A DNA stretch of 64,000 bases, from the NCBI RefSeq assembly GCF_018687895.1, contig NZ_CP061307.1, positions 1,261,948 to 1,325,947 of the forward strand, given 5' to 3'. This document shows, in pieces, positions 17,802 to 26,930 of the stretch (positions within the stretch are counted from its first letter, which is position 1; the number at the start of each line of letters is the position of its first letter). Under the pieces are notes generated by a model that had not been told where the DNA came from, searched no databases, and worked only from the letters and a program-made list of their open reading frames with translations. The stretch is from Polynucleobacter sp. JS-JIR-II-50 (GTDB lineage Bacteria > Pseudomonadota > Gammaproteobacteria > Burkholderiales > Burkholderiaceae). The position numbers and the translations under genes were made by a program.

Positions 17802-20800
17802 TTAGTGGATGATAAATAAATTCAAAGTCGACATCAGGTTAACCGACTCAAGACTTTCATGGAAATTTTCTGAGTTCCGTGAACGCGCCGCATTGGCAAC
17901 CCCAGAATTACGTATCGATGGTACATCATCATAGGACTGTGCCAAGCTATCCCCACCCCTCAAAACTAATGGCGTTACATCGGCATGCGGAACCCCCGGA
18001 GGGAATGGAGAAATATTCCCGGCAAACAGATTTTGATTCACAGGAGTAAATGCGGCTGGATTATTGTTCATGGCCCTTAGGCGGCTTTCGTATTTGCCTT
18101 CTCGAGTAGCGCCTGGTTTATTGGCGGCTAAGGCTTTAGCTGCGACGAGTTTAGGCGCAGACTTATCAGTATTTTTAAATCCATTGGCATATTTGCTAAC
18201 GTACTTAGGTAGTCCATTAGCAGGCTTAACACTCTGATCTTTTGCATCTGCTTTTTCCACACCGTCTTTAGCACTTCCATACTTTCTTGTCTCGGAATTA
18301 ATGCTGCCATTCCTAGCATCCTTACTCTCCTTGGTGGAGCTTGCCCGATTAGCAGCCGGTGGTGGGGGTGCTGGTGGAGGTGCTTGAGTAGATGAAGTAT
18401 TTACTGGTGGCGGAGCCGCTCCAGGAGGAGGTGGTGGTGTGAGCTGAATACTTCCATCAGCCATCACCATCAAAGGCGCCACCTTTACTGGGGCAAGCAT
18501 AGATACCTCTCCACCAGCAGCAGATGGCGGAGGAGAGTTTGCCGGCGCTGGAGGGGCAGGAGCAACCATCGGTGCGAGTATTGATGCCACTTCCAATTTA
18601 GCTGGGGCAGGAGCGGGCAATGGTGAGCTAAACATCGCCTGCGGTGGAGGTGGAGGCGGTGGAGGCGTAACTACAGCAACCGTTTGCGATGCTGTAATAA
18701 TGGGTTGAACCGAACCCGCAGTAGATGCTGCTGCCGTCACCGTAAGGTTCATAGGCATAGCTACCAGCATAAAGTGACCGGAGTCTGCTCCACTCAAGCT
18801 CACACCCTTGACAATGAGATTAGCGTAGGTGCCAGCACCCACTGAATTCGTAATGGTGCTGGTATTACTTAAGTAACTTGGTGTCCCTGTAATGGAAAGA
18901 TTTGTATAAGAACCAGCACCAAGAGTGACAGTAGTGCCAGAGGCATTCATTAGTTGATAGCCAAGATTCAAAGATCCCGATGTGGCTGTTGCTGTATTTT
19001 CAGTAATGAACAGAGCGTTACTTAAGTCAAAGCTTGACCCTGCGAGAGCGACTCCAAAATGATTATCCGCAGTAAAAGATGCGGCGGCCGTCACTAGAGC
19101 GCTAATACTTCCACCATTACCACTTCCACCATTGGCTTGAATGATGCCGCCATGGAGATTCAGAGTACCAGTATTAGCAATCAGATTTATTGAACCGCCA
19201 TTAACCGATCCTCCTGCAGATACTTCCCCAGCTATAGTGATCGCATCCGCCTTTATACCAATCATGCCGCCATCGCCAGCCACCCCATTGGCCTGTAATT
19301 GACTTCCAGGCGTAACTAGATTGGTAATGGGGTCGGTATAGGCGCCCCTGGTGTAGATATCCGTACCCGCTAGGTAAATAGCTCCGCCCGTGGTTCCATT
19401 TGCCAGAACCTGAGAACCAGACTCCAAACTCACTATCGCAGCGTTAGTTGGAATTATTTGAGTAGCCGTCAAATAAATGACATTACTTGCAGCTTGCGTT
19501 GTTGAGTTAACAACAAGCAAGGTGGGATCATTTGCCGCCACGCTAGAGAAAATCGTGTTAGCACTACCGACAGCGTTAAGGGTAATCAGATTCGCAGCCG
19601 TAAGGGGTGCCGCAGGCACTGTTGGCAGGCCAGCACTCAACCTTAGAGCGCCCGATATATAGATAGCTTGCGCTAATAACTCAATTGCATTGCCAAGAGT
19701 ACCAGCGCCCCCACTAAATAAGTAGTTATTTGCCAAAACCCTTGCATTACTGGCAATCGTGATCGTGGGTGCTTGAATTGTTATCTTGGATGCATTGATA
19801 GATGATCCTGCTGCACCGAGATAGGCGATTGAAGAACTAATAATCACATCTAAGTTTTGGCCTTCAATGCTGCCATTCAGAACAAAGTTACCAGCCGCGC
19901 TCATGATTAAGGTGGTGTAACTAGCTCCAGCCTTGAGAATATGTGCCCCGCTGTCAACGGTTATCGAACCGGTACCATTGACAATACAGCCGCCCACACT
20001 ACAAGCAGTGGTGTTGGCAGTTACTGCAATAGTGACGTTGCCAGTAGATAAAGCCGTAGAAATAGTATTTGCTGTTGAAGCATCAATCATCAGATCAACT
20101 GGATCCAATAACCAGGTTCCCGCTTTACCATTCACTGCGCTGGTATTGATACTCACTGTTGGCACTAAGGAGACGGATCCCTTAGAGGAAGTTTCAATAA
20201 ACCCACCGTTACCTGACAAGACGCCACCCATGGATTTCAAGATACCTGCGACCGTGGTTTGAACTTGTGACCAGATAGCAATCACGCCGCCATTCCCGGC
20301 TTGAGTGGCAGATGTATCGATCAACGCATTCTCTTGGATAGCGACTGTTTGAGCGAGTTGATTATTTTTGGCTGCAGCATCTGCATTAGCCTTCACATTT
20401 TGGGCAGCTTGAATTGGATTGCCTGCCGATGGATTTACCTGGCTACCGCCAGATACTGCTGTATTTGCTAGACCGATATTCACCTGCCCGCCAGCAGTTG
20501 CGCCGGTTGCCGTGGTGCTGGAGCTCTTGGCTACGACGATCTCATTACCGATCAGGTTAATCTGCCCACCTGCTTGAGTCTGACTATTAGATGAGAGTGC
20601 TCCGAATTGCGTTACAAACTTAGCCACTAACTCAATCACGCCACCATTATTGATTGCTGAATTCGCTGAGATGCGGCCAGTATTTTTAATTACGCCCGCC
20701 ATGAGCTGGTTAGCGACACCAGTAGCTAGGACTACCAAACCACCGGGGGCTTCAATGATGTGCTTGTTTGATATCAGTCCGTTATAGGCGCTCTCATCTA

Positions 20801-21554
20801 CTTTGATCGCGATGAGTGACTGACCCTGAATAGTCAGCGAAATTTGATTGCCTGAACCAATAGCTACGGCGCCGCCTTTTTGAGCAAGGAGGTAGCCCTG
20901 ATTACGCACTTCTGGAGCAAGTAACGCAATAAAGCCACCCTCAGTAGCAGTCGGATCTGTTTGGTTGGTGCGGATGGTACCTTTGTTGATGATTTTTCCT
21001 GCTTGGTTACCAATCCCAGTGCCATCATCTTTAAAGCTGGCTTTGCCATCCATAAATTCTTTATCGGCAATGTTCAGGGTAGAAGCTACTACTGCAGCAG
21101 CATTGATTTCTGCGCCCTTACCAAAGGTGACACCATTGCTGTTCACCAAAATCACTTGGCCGTTTGCACTCATGGCGCCATTAATCAATGATGCTGTTGC
21201 ACCAGTAACTCGATTTAAAGTGACTGCATTGGCGTTGGGTTGATTAAATGTAACAGATGCATTTTTACCCACATTAAAACTATCCCAGTTCACCACTGCA
21301 CGTTGTGAAGTTTGGTTTACCGTCATGGATGCTGAAGTGGGAGTTTGGGCTTGGGAAATGGAGGCGGAACCAGCGACAACCTGCCCATTGATTGGGAGCG
21401 CATTTACCGGGGGAGCAGCTGAGGCGGCTTGAATGAAACTAGCAAACCCTCCAATAAAAAAAGAAAGTGTTATTACCTTCTTAATCCCAAAGGAAGAAGT
21501 TGAGATAAACCCAAAGGAAGAGTTTGAGGATGAAATCCTCAGCGGATTAATCAA
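17802..21554 (-). CDS. Filamentous-haemagglutinin-like (TPS domain) exoprotein with Pro-rich C-terminus
   Basis: 1250-residue protein starting at TTG 21554 with a long N-region and a signal ending around residue 47 (FIQAASA-APP). Residues about 50-320 are a TpsA/haemagglutinin N-terminal domain (NGQVVAGSASIS, VNWDSFNVGKNASVTFNQP, NRVTG, LVNSNGVTFG). A Gly/Ala/Ser/Thr-rich beta-helix follows to about 940. Then comes a Pro-rich zone with PPPPPPPP and PPPPPGAAPPP, a Lys/Ala-rich stretch, and a C-terminal tail. A TpsB (two-partner) transporter is not present in the window. Upstream, GGGATTTCCC lies in a palindrome near 21596 and TACTAT is a possible -10. No Shine-Dalgarno is seen before the TTG. 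An imperfect 24-base tandem duplication lies in its first codons. Confidence 0.85.
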   Translation of the reverse strand: MINPLRISSSNSSFGFISTSSFGIKKVITLSFFIGGFASFIQAASAAPPVNALPINGQVVAGSASISQAQTPTSASMTVNQTSQRAVVNWDSFNVGKNASVTFNQPNANAVTLNRVTGATASLINGAMSANGQVILVNSNGVTFGKGAEINAAAVVASTLNIADKEFMDGKASFKDDGTGIGNQAGKIINKGTIRTNQTDPTATEGGFIALLAPEVRNQGYLLAQKGGAVAIGSGNQISLTIQGQSLIAIKVDESAYNGLISNKHIIEAPGGLVVLATGVANQLMAGVIKNTGRISANSAINNGGVIELVAKFVTQFGALSSNSQTQAGGQINLIGNEIVVAKSSSTTATGATAGGQVNIGLANTAVSGGSQVNPSAGNPIQAAQNVKANADAAAKNNQLAQTVAIQENALIDTSATQAGNGGVIAIWSQVQTTVAGILKSMGGVLSGNGGFIETSSKGSVSLVPTVSINTSAVNGKAGTWLLDPVDLMIDASTANTISTALSTGNVTIAVTANTTACSVGGCIVNGTGSITVDSGAHILKAGASYTTLIMSAAGNFVLNGSIEGQNLDVIISSSIAYLGAAGSSINASKITIQAPTITIASNARVLANNYLFSGGAGTLGNAIELLAQAIYISGALRLSAGLPTVPAAPLTAANLITLNAVGSANTIFSSVAANDPTLLVVNSTTQAASNVIYLTATQIIPTNAAIVSLESGSQVLANGTTGGAIYLAGTDIYTRGAYTDPITNLVTPGSQLQANGVAGDGGMIGIKADAITIAGEVSAGGSVNGGSINLIANTGTLNLHGGIIQANGGSGNGGSISALVTAAASFTADNHFGVALAGSSFDLSNALFITENTATATSGSLNLGYQLMNASGTTVTLGAGSYTNLSITGTPSYLSNTSTITNSVGAGTYANLIVKGVSLSGADSGHFMLVAMPMNLTVTAAASTAGSVQPIITASQTVAVVTPPPPPPPPQAMFSSPLPAPAPAKLEVASILAPMVAPAPPAPANSPPPSAAGGEVSMLAPVKVAPLMVMADGSIQLTPPPPPGAAPPPVNTSSTQAPPPAPPPPAANRASSTKESKDARNGSINSETRKYGSAKDGVEKADAKDQSVKPANGLPKYVSKYANGFKNTDKSAPKLVAAKALAANKPGATREGKYESRLRAMNNNPAAFTPVNQNLFAGNISPFPPGVPHADVTPLVLRGGDSLAQSYDDVPSIRNSGVANAARSRNSENFHESLESVNLMSTLNLFIIH

Positions 21555-21672
21555 AAACTTTTATATAGTAGGTTAGAGCCCTGATTTTACTGGGATTTCC
21601 CATAAAAGTGGTACGAGAAAAGCCTAAAAAATACATCCTGAAGGAGGAATAGGGGAAATTGTGGTTTGGAGG

Positions 21673-21761
21673 TGGTGCCCGAGGCCGGAATCGAACCGGC
21701 ACGACTTTTTTGAGTCGGCAGATTTTAAATCTGCTGTGTCTACCGATTTCACCACTCGGGC
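21673..21761 (-). tRNA. tRNA-Leu (anticodon UAA)
   Basis: The minus strand starts GCCCGAGTGGTGAAA and ends with the encoded CCA. The acceptor stem is GCCCGAG/CTCGGGC with discriminator A. The anticodon stem is GCAGA/TCTGC with loop TTTAAAA, so the anticodon is UAA. It has the long class II variable arm (ACT..AGT) and the T arm GCCGG-TTCGATT-CCGGC. Length is 89 bases with CCA. No clear terminator lies between it and the exoprotein gene about 118 bases downstream, so they might share a transcript. Confidence 0.96.
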
Positions 21762-21886
21762 CCGCACTGACAGTAAAGCAGTGCTAAACAAACCAAGACA
21801 ACTGAAATTTTAGCATGCAAGGCCTCTAGGGGCCCTTTTGCCCCTCTGCCCAAGGGTGCACTAGATAAAACATCTAAAATATCTCC

Positions 21887-24346
21887 ATGAATTTACCGGC
21901 AAAATCATCGGGGCTGAGCAAGCTTGTACAGGCTGGCCTATGGCTAATAGGGCCCTGCCTCATTATTGGATTAGCAGTCACTCTTGCCTATTTATATTGC
22001 GCCCAATCGAATATCTCTGGGAAACGCAAGATTAAAAGTCTAGGCGATTCTGTTGCCATCACCTTTGATGCATCCGACATTCCACATATCAGCGCAAAAA
22101 GCCAAGCAGATGCCTACTTTGCCTTAGGTTATCTACATGCTAGTGAACGCTCCTGGCAAATGGAAATGAATCGACGCATTGCGAGCGGTCGACTTTCAGA
22201 AATCTTGGGTAATGACACCGTAAAAATTGATCGCTTTGTACGCACACTTGGCATCAAGCGTGCAGCTGAACGCCAATTTGATCGTTACCCTGTTTCTGCC
22301 AAGCGTCTACTGCAAGCCTATGCTGATGGCGTCAATGCTGGTAATGCGCAATTAGGCTGGGCTCTCCCAGTTGAGTATTTCTTAACAGGCTCAAAACCAG
22401 GTCATTGGTCGCCAACAGATAGCGTAGCCTGGATGTTAATGATGGCTTATGACTTGGGTGGAAATTGGCAGAAAGAATTACAAAGGCTTGAGCTCTCTCA
22501 ATTCCTGAGCACCAAAGAAGTATGGGAAGTGGTCCAGCCATATGAAAATGAAGAGCCTGTCAGCAATGTAGATTTTTCCAAGCTGTATAGAGAGTTGAAG
22601 GTCTTTCTTCCCTCTCCTGGTCCAGCAGAAAGTAAGCCTCAGAATTTGCCTTCAACCGAGTTGAGTCAGTTAGATCAAATGGGGGCCAGGGATGGCATCG
22701 GCTCTAATAACTGGGCCTTGAGCGGCAAACTCAGCACTTCCGGCAAGCCCTTATTGGCCAATGATCCCCATCTGGGACTTTCTGCTCCGGCTGTCTGGTA
22801 CTTTGCTCACCTTGAAGCCCCTGGTTTAAATGTCATCGGTGGGACCCTTCCTGGAATTCCTGCGGTTGTTTTGGGTAGAACAGATAAGTTTGCATGGAGT
22901 TTTACCAATACCGGGCCAGATGTTCAAGATTTATACATTGAGCAAATTGACTCGAAGAATCCAGGCATGTATCGAGGTCCTGATGGACCACTTCTGTTCA
23001 AAGTGCATCAAGAGATTATTGACATCAAAGGATCCCCCTCTCTAACTTTCTTGGTAAAAGAAACTCGACATGGTCCTGTCATCTCGGATTCCTATGCAAA
23101 AGCCAAGCGTACGATTAATACCGATCGCTTTGCTCTTGCGTTGCGCTGGACAGCCCTCGATATTGAAAATCAATCCGTTGCTGGCTTAATGGATATGAAT
23201 CGCGCAGCCGACCTAGATCAACTCAAGCAAGCGCTAAGAAAAAATTACGCTCCAATGCAAAACGTGGTGATGGCAGACACAGAGGGCAATATTGCTTATC
23301 AGGCAGCGGGGATCGCCCCTAAAAGAATTCTGCACCAGGGGCTCTATGGCGTTGCGCCAGCGCCTGGCTGGGAACGGCAGTATGACTGGAATGGCTATGT
23401 CCCCTTTGAGCAGCTCCCCGCCAGCAACAACCCTGAGCAAGGCTGGATAGCAACTGCCAATCAAAAAGTTATTGCTGCCAATAATCCCAACCCTTTAACG
23501 AGCGACTGGGACTTACCAACCCGTTATGACCGCATAGTTGATCTCATCAAATCTAAGAGCAGCCATTCGACTGATGATATGAAAATCATGCAAGGCGATA
23601 CCCTATCGCTTGGGGCAACACCATTATTAGAACTATTTAAGACCAGCCAAGGTTCTCATCCCCTAAGCGCACAAGCGATGGCAATTGGTAAAAGTTTTGA
23701 CGGCAATATGAAAGTGGATAGCGCAGGCGCACTTCTATTTAACGCCTGGGCAGACCAGTTAACCCGCAATCTCTTCTCTAGATTGGGCTACCTGTTTACT
23801 GAAAATTATGGGGCACGCAACTACCGCGCTCCACTAATACAGCAAGTGAAAAATCCCAACAGCCCCTGGTGTGATGATCCAAAAACTGAGAAGGTTGAAT
23901 CCTGTCAAGAGTCATCCAATAAGGCGCTTGATAAAGCTTTAGATTACCTAAGCAAGGAGTATGGCAATGACCCCAAGTCATGGCTTTGGGGTAAGGCACA
24001 TATCGCGATCTCTGAACATCGCCCATTTAGCAAGGTACCGCTACTTGGAAGTTTGTTTAATATCAAAACGCCTTTTCCGGGTGATAGCTTCTCAGTCAAC
24101 GTGGGACGCCTTGAGCTTTTACAATCCGACAATCCCTATGAAACACTGCAGGCACCAAGTTTGCGGACAGTCTATGATTTATCCGATCTGGAGAAATCAC
24201 TTTTTGTATATCAGACGGGTCAATCTGGATGGGTACAAAGCAAGCTCTATCGCAATATGAACTCGCTGTGGGCCAACAATGAATATTTACCTCTGCAGAT
24301 GAAGCCAGAAAAGACCAGTCGACAGCTTGAATTAATGAATAAATAA
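21887..24346 (+). CDS. Penicillin-acylase-family (Ntn) hydrolase
   Basis: 819-residue enzyme of the penicillin amidase/acylase family, which cleaves amide bonds of acylated compounds such as N-acyl-homoserine lactones or beta-lactam side chains. A membrane helix or uncleaved signal lies at about 18-38. The alpha chain runs to about residue 272. The autocatalytic nucleophile is Ser273 in GIGSNNWALSG, followed by the beta-chain motif LLANDPHLGLSAPAVWY. Other landmarks are TNTGPDVQDLY, QAAGIAP and IATANQKV. The substrate cannot be told from sequence. ATG start; upstream region 21762-21886 holds no gene. A hairpin overlaps its stop. Confidence 0.9.
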   Translation: MNLPAKSSGLSKLVQAGLWLIGPCLIIGLAVTLAYLYCAQSNISGKRKIKSLGDSVAITFDASDIPHISAKSQADAYFALGYLHASERSWQMEMNRRIASGRLSEILGNDTVKIDRFVRTLGIKRAAERQFDRYPVSAKRLLQAYADGVNAGNAQLGWALPVEYFLTGSKPGHWSPTDSVAWMLMMAYDLGGNWQKELQRLELSQFLSTKEVWEVVQPYENEEPVSNVDFSKLYRELKVFLPSPGPAESKPQNLPSTELSQLDQMGARDGIGSNNWALSGKLSTSGKPLLANDPHLGLSAPAVWYFAHLEAPGLNVIGGTLPGIPAVVLGRTDKFAWSFTNTGPDVQDLYIEQIDSKNPGMYRGPDGPLLFKVHQEIIDIKGSPSLTFLVKETRHGPVISDSYAKAKRTINTDRFALALRWTALDIENQSVAGLMDMNRAADLDQLKQALRKNYAPMQNVVMADTEGNIAYQAAGIAPKRILHQGLYGVAPAPGWERQYDWNGYVPFEQLPASNNPEQGWIATANQKVIAANNPNPLTSDWDLPTRYDRIVDLIKSKSSHSTDDMKIMQGDTLSLGATPLLELFKTSQGSHPLSAQAMAIGKSFDGNMKVDSAGALLFNAWADQLTRNLFSRLGYLFTENYGARNYRAPLIQQVKNPNSPWCDDPKTEKVESCQESSNKALDKALDYLSKEYGNDPKSWLWGKAHIAISEHRPFSKVPLLGSLFNIKTPFPGDSFSVNVGRLELLQSDNPYETLQAPSLRTVYDLSDLEKSLFVYQTGQSGWVQSKLYRNMNSLWANNEYLPLQMKPEKTSRQLELMNK

Positions 24347-24363
24347 GCATTTCGATAAATGCT
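24346..24363. other. Hairpin overlapping the penicillin-acylase stop codon
   Basis: Perfect seven-base stem AGCATTT-CGAT-AAATGCT starts at the last base of the TAA stop. It is followed by AAAAATC rather than a T run, so it is not a classical terminator for the plus strand. It may stabilise the mRNA 3' end or act in attenuation. Confidence 0.4.
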
Positions 24364-24435
24364 AAAAATCTCACTGCCGCCTATCATGGCGAGTAAAATA
24401 ACTTTATTGTGACCAGTAATTTCAAAGGGCCTTTC

Positions 24436-24840
24436 ATGAAAAAATTATCCTCCCTACTTATTCTATTCGCTGCCGTAATGTGCTCTCCCAACGCATTTGC
24501 AGAATGGCAAGAGATCGGCAAACCTGATGCTTTTACTCTTTACGTAGATGCAGCTACGATTCAAAAGCAAGGTGATAAAGTGCAAATCATGTCTTTGTTG
24601 GATTTCAAAAAGCCAGGGCAAAATCCAAAAACTAAAGAGACTGCAAACTCCCTTATTGGCCTTAACGAATTTGATTGCAGCACTATGAAATATCGCCCCA
24701 TCGAATTTAAAGTATTTTCCGGGAACATGGGCAAAGGCAAAGTGGTAGAAGAACAAAAAACTCCAGATAGCTCTTTTGAAACCATTGAGAATGGATCTTG
24801 GCCAGCCGGAGTATTTAACGTTGCTTGCCGGACAAAGTAA
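24436..24840 (+). CDS. Secreted surface-adhesin-E-like protein
   Basis: 134-residue protein starting MKKLSSLL with a signal peptide cleaved after NAFA (about residue 22). The mature part, AEWQEIGKPDAFTLYVDAATI...VQIMSLLDFKKPG, resembles the small surface-adhesin protein E domain (a beta-rich module found in many Betaproteobacteria). Two cysteines (FDCSTMKYR and VACRTK) may pair. The ATG at 24436 is preferred because AAAGGG lies six bases upstream and gives a proper signal. The longer GTG start at 24409 does not. It overlaps the 5' end of the next gene in another frame. Function in adhesion is inferred only from family name. Confidence 0.8.
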   Translation: MKKLSSLLILFAAVMCSPNAFAEWQEIGKPDAFTLYVDAATIQKQGDKVQIMSLLDFKKPGQNPKTKETANSLIGLNEFDCSTMKYRPIEFKVFSGNMGKGKVVEEQKTPDSSFETIENGSWPAGVFNVACRTK

Positions 24841-25201
24841 AGCCGGTTTACTAACGTCAAAGCCGATTGTCTTATCGGCCCTAGGTGTATCAGTTTTTTT
24901 TATTAGCGGATGTGCTGCGCCTTTAGCCGCTTTAAGCAGCTCCAGTACGGCAGCTGCCAGCGCAGTTGGAACTGCTGCTGTAGCCAATCCCGGAACAGCG
25001 GTTAGCCTTGCCTCAACCGCCGCTACAGGTAAGTCCCCTCTGGAGCATGCTGCATCTGCCGCTACCAAAAAAGAATGTAGCTTTTTTAATGTAATCGACT
25101 CAAAGCCTATCTGCATCGAAGTGATCCTGCCAAGGATTACTGACAATAGCGAGCTCTTAATGGGGCCCGCGGATTCCACCCAAAAATCCGCTCAGCAATA
25201 A
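24791..25201 (+). CDS. Small Ala/Ser-rich predicted lipoprotein
   Basis: About 136 residues from ATG 24791, overlapping the preceding gene by 50 bases in another frame. A hydrophobic run ends at lipobox FISGC, after which the mature part is rich in Ala, Ser, Thr and Val (LSSSSTAAASAVGTAAVANPG). The last 50 residues contain KKECSFFN and PICIEV, giving two Cys. A TTG at 24821 with GGAG 10 bases upstream is another possible start and would give a shorter n-region. No known family. It is probably co-expressed with the adhesin-E-like gene. The function is not recognised. Confidence 0.62.
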   Translation: MDLGQPEYLTLLAGQSKAGLLTSKPIVLSALGVSVFFISGCAAPLAALSSSSTAAASAVGTAAVANPGTAVSLASTAATGKSPLEHAASAATKKECSFFNVIDSKPICIEVILPRITDNSELLMGPADSTQKSAQQ

Positions 25202-25276
25202 CTAGGTCACTTAGCCCAAACCAGCGGGATAACAGACTAAAATTGTCATTTATTAGCAATTAACCAACGATTTAAT

Positions 25277-26131
25277 ATGACCACTGAAAACTATTACCTC
25301 ACCCTCACCTGCCCCAATAAACCTGGAATTGTTGCTGCGGTCTCCACTTATATATTTGAATTGGGTGGTGATATTGAAGAAGCCCAACAGTTTGATGACA
25401 AAGCCTCGAAGCGATTTTTTATGCGCGTTAGCTTTAGTTGCCCTGCGAATGTAGATTCACTCAGAGCGGGCTTTTTGGATATTGCAAAGCGATTTGAACT
25501 TACTTGGGATTTGCGTGCAGTAAAAGATCTTAAGCGAGTATTAATCATGGCTTCTAAGTTAGATCATTGCCTGGTCGACCTTCTCTATCGGTGGCGCATT
25601 GGTGAATTGCCGATGATTATCTGCGGCATCGTCTCCAACCATCCTCGTGATGTCTATGCCAGCATTGATTTTGCAGATATCCCGTTCTATCACTTACCAG
25701 TCACACCTGAAACCAAGCCAGCACAAGAAGCCAGACTTCTAGAAATCGTTGCCGAGTCTAAGGTTGATATGGTGATTCTGGCGCGCTATATGCAAATCTT
25801 ATCGGATGATCTATCTACCCAACTATCCGGTCGCTGTATTAACGTACACCATTCTTTCCTACCAAGCTTTAAGGGTGCCAAGCCTTATCACCAAGCGCAT
25901 GCGCGCGGTATCAAACTCATTGGCGCCACTGCCCATTTTGTAACGAGCGATTTGGATGAAGGTCCGATCATCGAACAAGACGTGACTCGCGTAACTCATG
26001 GTGATACCCCAGATGATTTAGTTCGCAAGGGTCGGGATTTAGAGCGCACCGTTCTTTCCAGGGCATTACGCTACTACCTGCACGATCGTGTTTTAATTAA
26101 TGGCGCTACTTCAGTGGTCTTTTCCGACTAA
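25277..26131 (+). CDS. purU: Formyltetrahydrofolate deformylase
   Basis: 284-residue enzyme that hydrolyses 10-formyl-THF to THF and formate, supplying formate for purine synthesis and balancing the C1 pool. An N-terminal ACT domain spans about 6-85 (YYLTLTCPNKPGIVAAVS). A formyltransferase-like catalytic domain follows from about 88, with the catalytic stretch INVHHSFLPSF and GATAHFVTSDLDEGPI. Its product links loosely to the formate dehydrogenase at the left of the window. ATG at 25277; 75-base gap upstream. It converges on soxA. Confidence 0.95.
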   Translation: MTTENYYLTLTCPNKPGIVAAVSTYIFELGGDIEEAQQFDDKASKRFFMRVSFSCPANVDSLRAGFLDIAKRFELTWDLRAVKDLKRVLIMASKLDHCLVDLLYRWRIGELPMIICGIVSNHPRDVYASIDFADIPFYHLPVTPETKPAQEARLLEIVAESKVDMVILARYMQILSDDLSTQLSGRCINVHHSFLPSFKGAKPYHQAHARGIKLIGATAHFVTSDLDEGPIIEQDVTRVTHGDTPDDLVRKGRDLERTVLSRALRYYLHDRVLINGATSVVFSD

Positions 26132-26147
26132 GTTAGAAAGCCCTTTG

Positions 26148-26930
26148 TTAAGGCCTCACCCCTGGGGACTCTAGGGGTAGGCCTCTAGCTCGCCACATCA
26201 GAAATAATTCTAACTGCGCCATCTCTGGCGAACCATATTCAAATTGTTGCGCCCTTACACCGCTCATGCAGTTCCGAAGGCGCCTTTGCAATGAGCCTAA
26301 GGTTTGCCATTCCAAACGATATATTGGGTAGGCATTGGGATGTCCTTGCGGTATTGGGCTGCCACCAAGCTTAAGACCTGCCCTATCCTCATGGCATTGC
26401 GCACAAGATAAATTGAGCTGCCCCATACGCTCATTAAAGGTCTGCCTACCCATTTTCATGAAAGTTGCGTTAGCAGAATTTTCACTGACTGCAATTGGCA
26501 TCCCTTTGGATTGAAACGCAATGAAGGCTGTTAAAGCTAGCAGGTCTCTGTTCTCGTAAGCCAAAGCGGGGGCTGATTGAGCGCCAACTCGACACTGATT
26601 AATTTGCCCCTCTAAGGTCTGGAGTTTGCCTTTAATTACTTTCGGATATTGTGTCGCTACACCCCGCATAGATTTTTTTGCATCACCATGACAGGTGCTA
26701 CAAGATTTGCTCTGCGGACCTACCTTTTGTTGCCAAAGACTTTCGCCATCACCAACCCAAAACATTGCTGGATTGAGTGAGGGGTCATCCTGCATCGCCT
26801 TGTTCTCAGCAGACATTAGTTCATAACTCGATTGCTGGGAAGGCTGCACTGCTTTTGCTACCCCCATAGGTATGAGGTTAGCAAGTATTAAATAAATACT
26901 GCTTAGGAATAAAGATGTCTGCTGATTCAC
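26148..26930 (-). CDS. soxA: Sulfur-oxidation cytochrome c SoxA
   Basis: 260-residue periplasmic dihaem-type cytochrome c that pairs with SoxX to attach sulfur substrates to the SoxY cysteine. A signal peptide occupies about 1-27. There are two CxxCH sites, C77STCH81 and C176AQCH180. C221 in RLRNCMSGVRA is the conserved active-site cysteine that becomes persulfidated. Last gene of soxXYZA; its start overlaps the soxZ stop by four bases. An inverted repeat (26151-26184) sits across its last codons. No soxB, soxC or soxD in the window, so the pathway here is incomplete or non-canonical. Confidence 0.9.
   Translation of the reverse strand: MNQQTSLFLSSIYLILANLIPMGVAKAVQPSQQSSYELMSAENKAMQDDPSLNPAMFWVGDGESLWQQKVGPQSKSCSTCHGDAKKSMRGVATQYPKVIKGKLQTLEGQINQCRVGAQSAPALAYENRDLLALTAFIAFQSKGMPIAVSENSANATFMKMGRQTFNERMGQLNLSCAQCHEDRAGLKLGGSPIPQGHPNAYPIYRLEWQTLGSLQRRLRNCMSGVRAQQFEYGSPEMAQLELFLMWRARGLPLESPGVRP

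Noticed and set aside
18360-18670. GGTGGCGG-rich low-complexity DNA as a possible repeat element
   Set aside because: It is simply the coding strand complement of the polyproline part of the exoprotein.
24463-25179. 238-codon open frame on the minus strand across the adhesin-E-like and lipoprotein genes
   Set aside because: It is antisense to two plus-strand genes with proper signal peptides, has no recognisable domain and mixed, unnatural composition.
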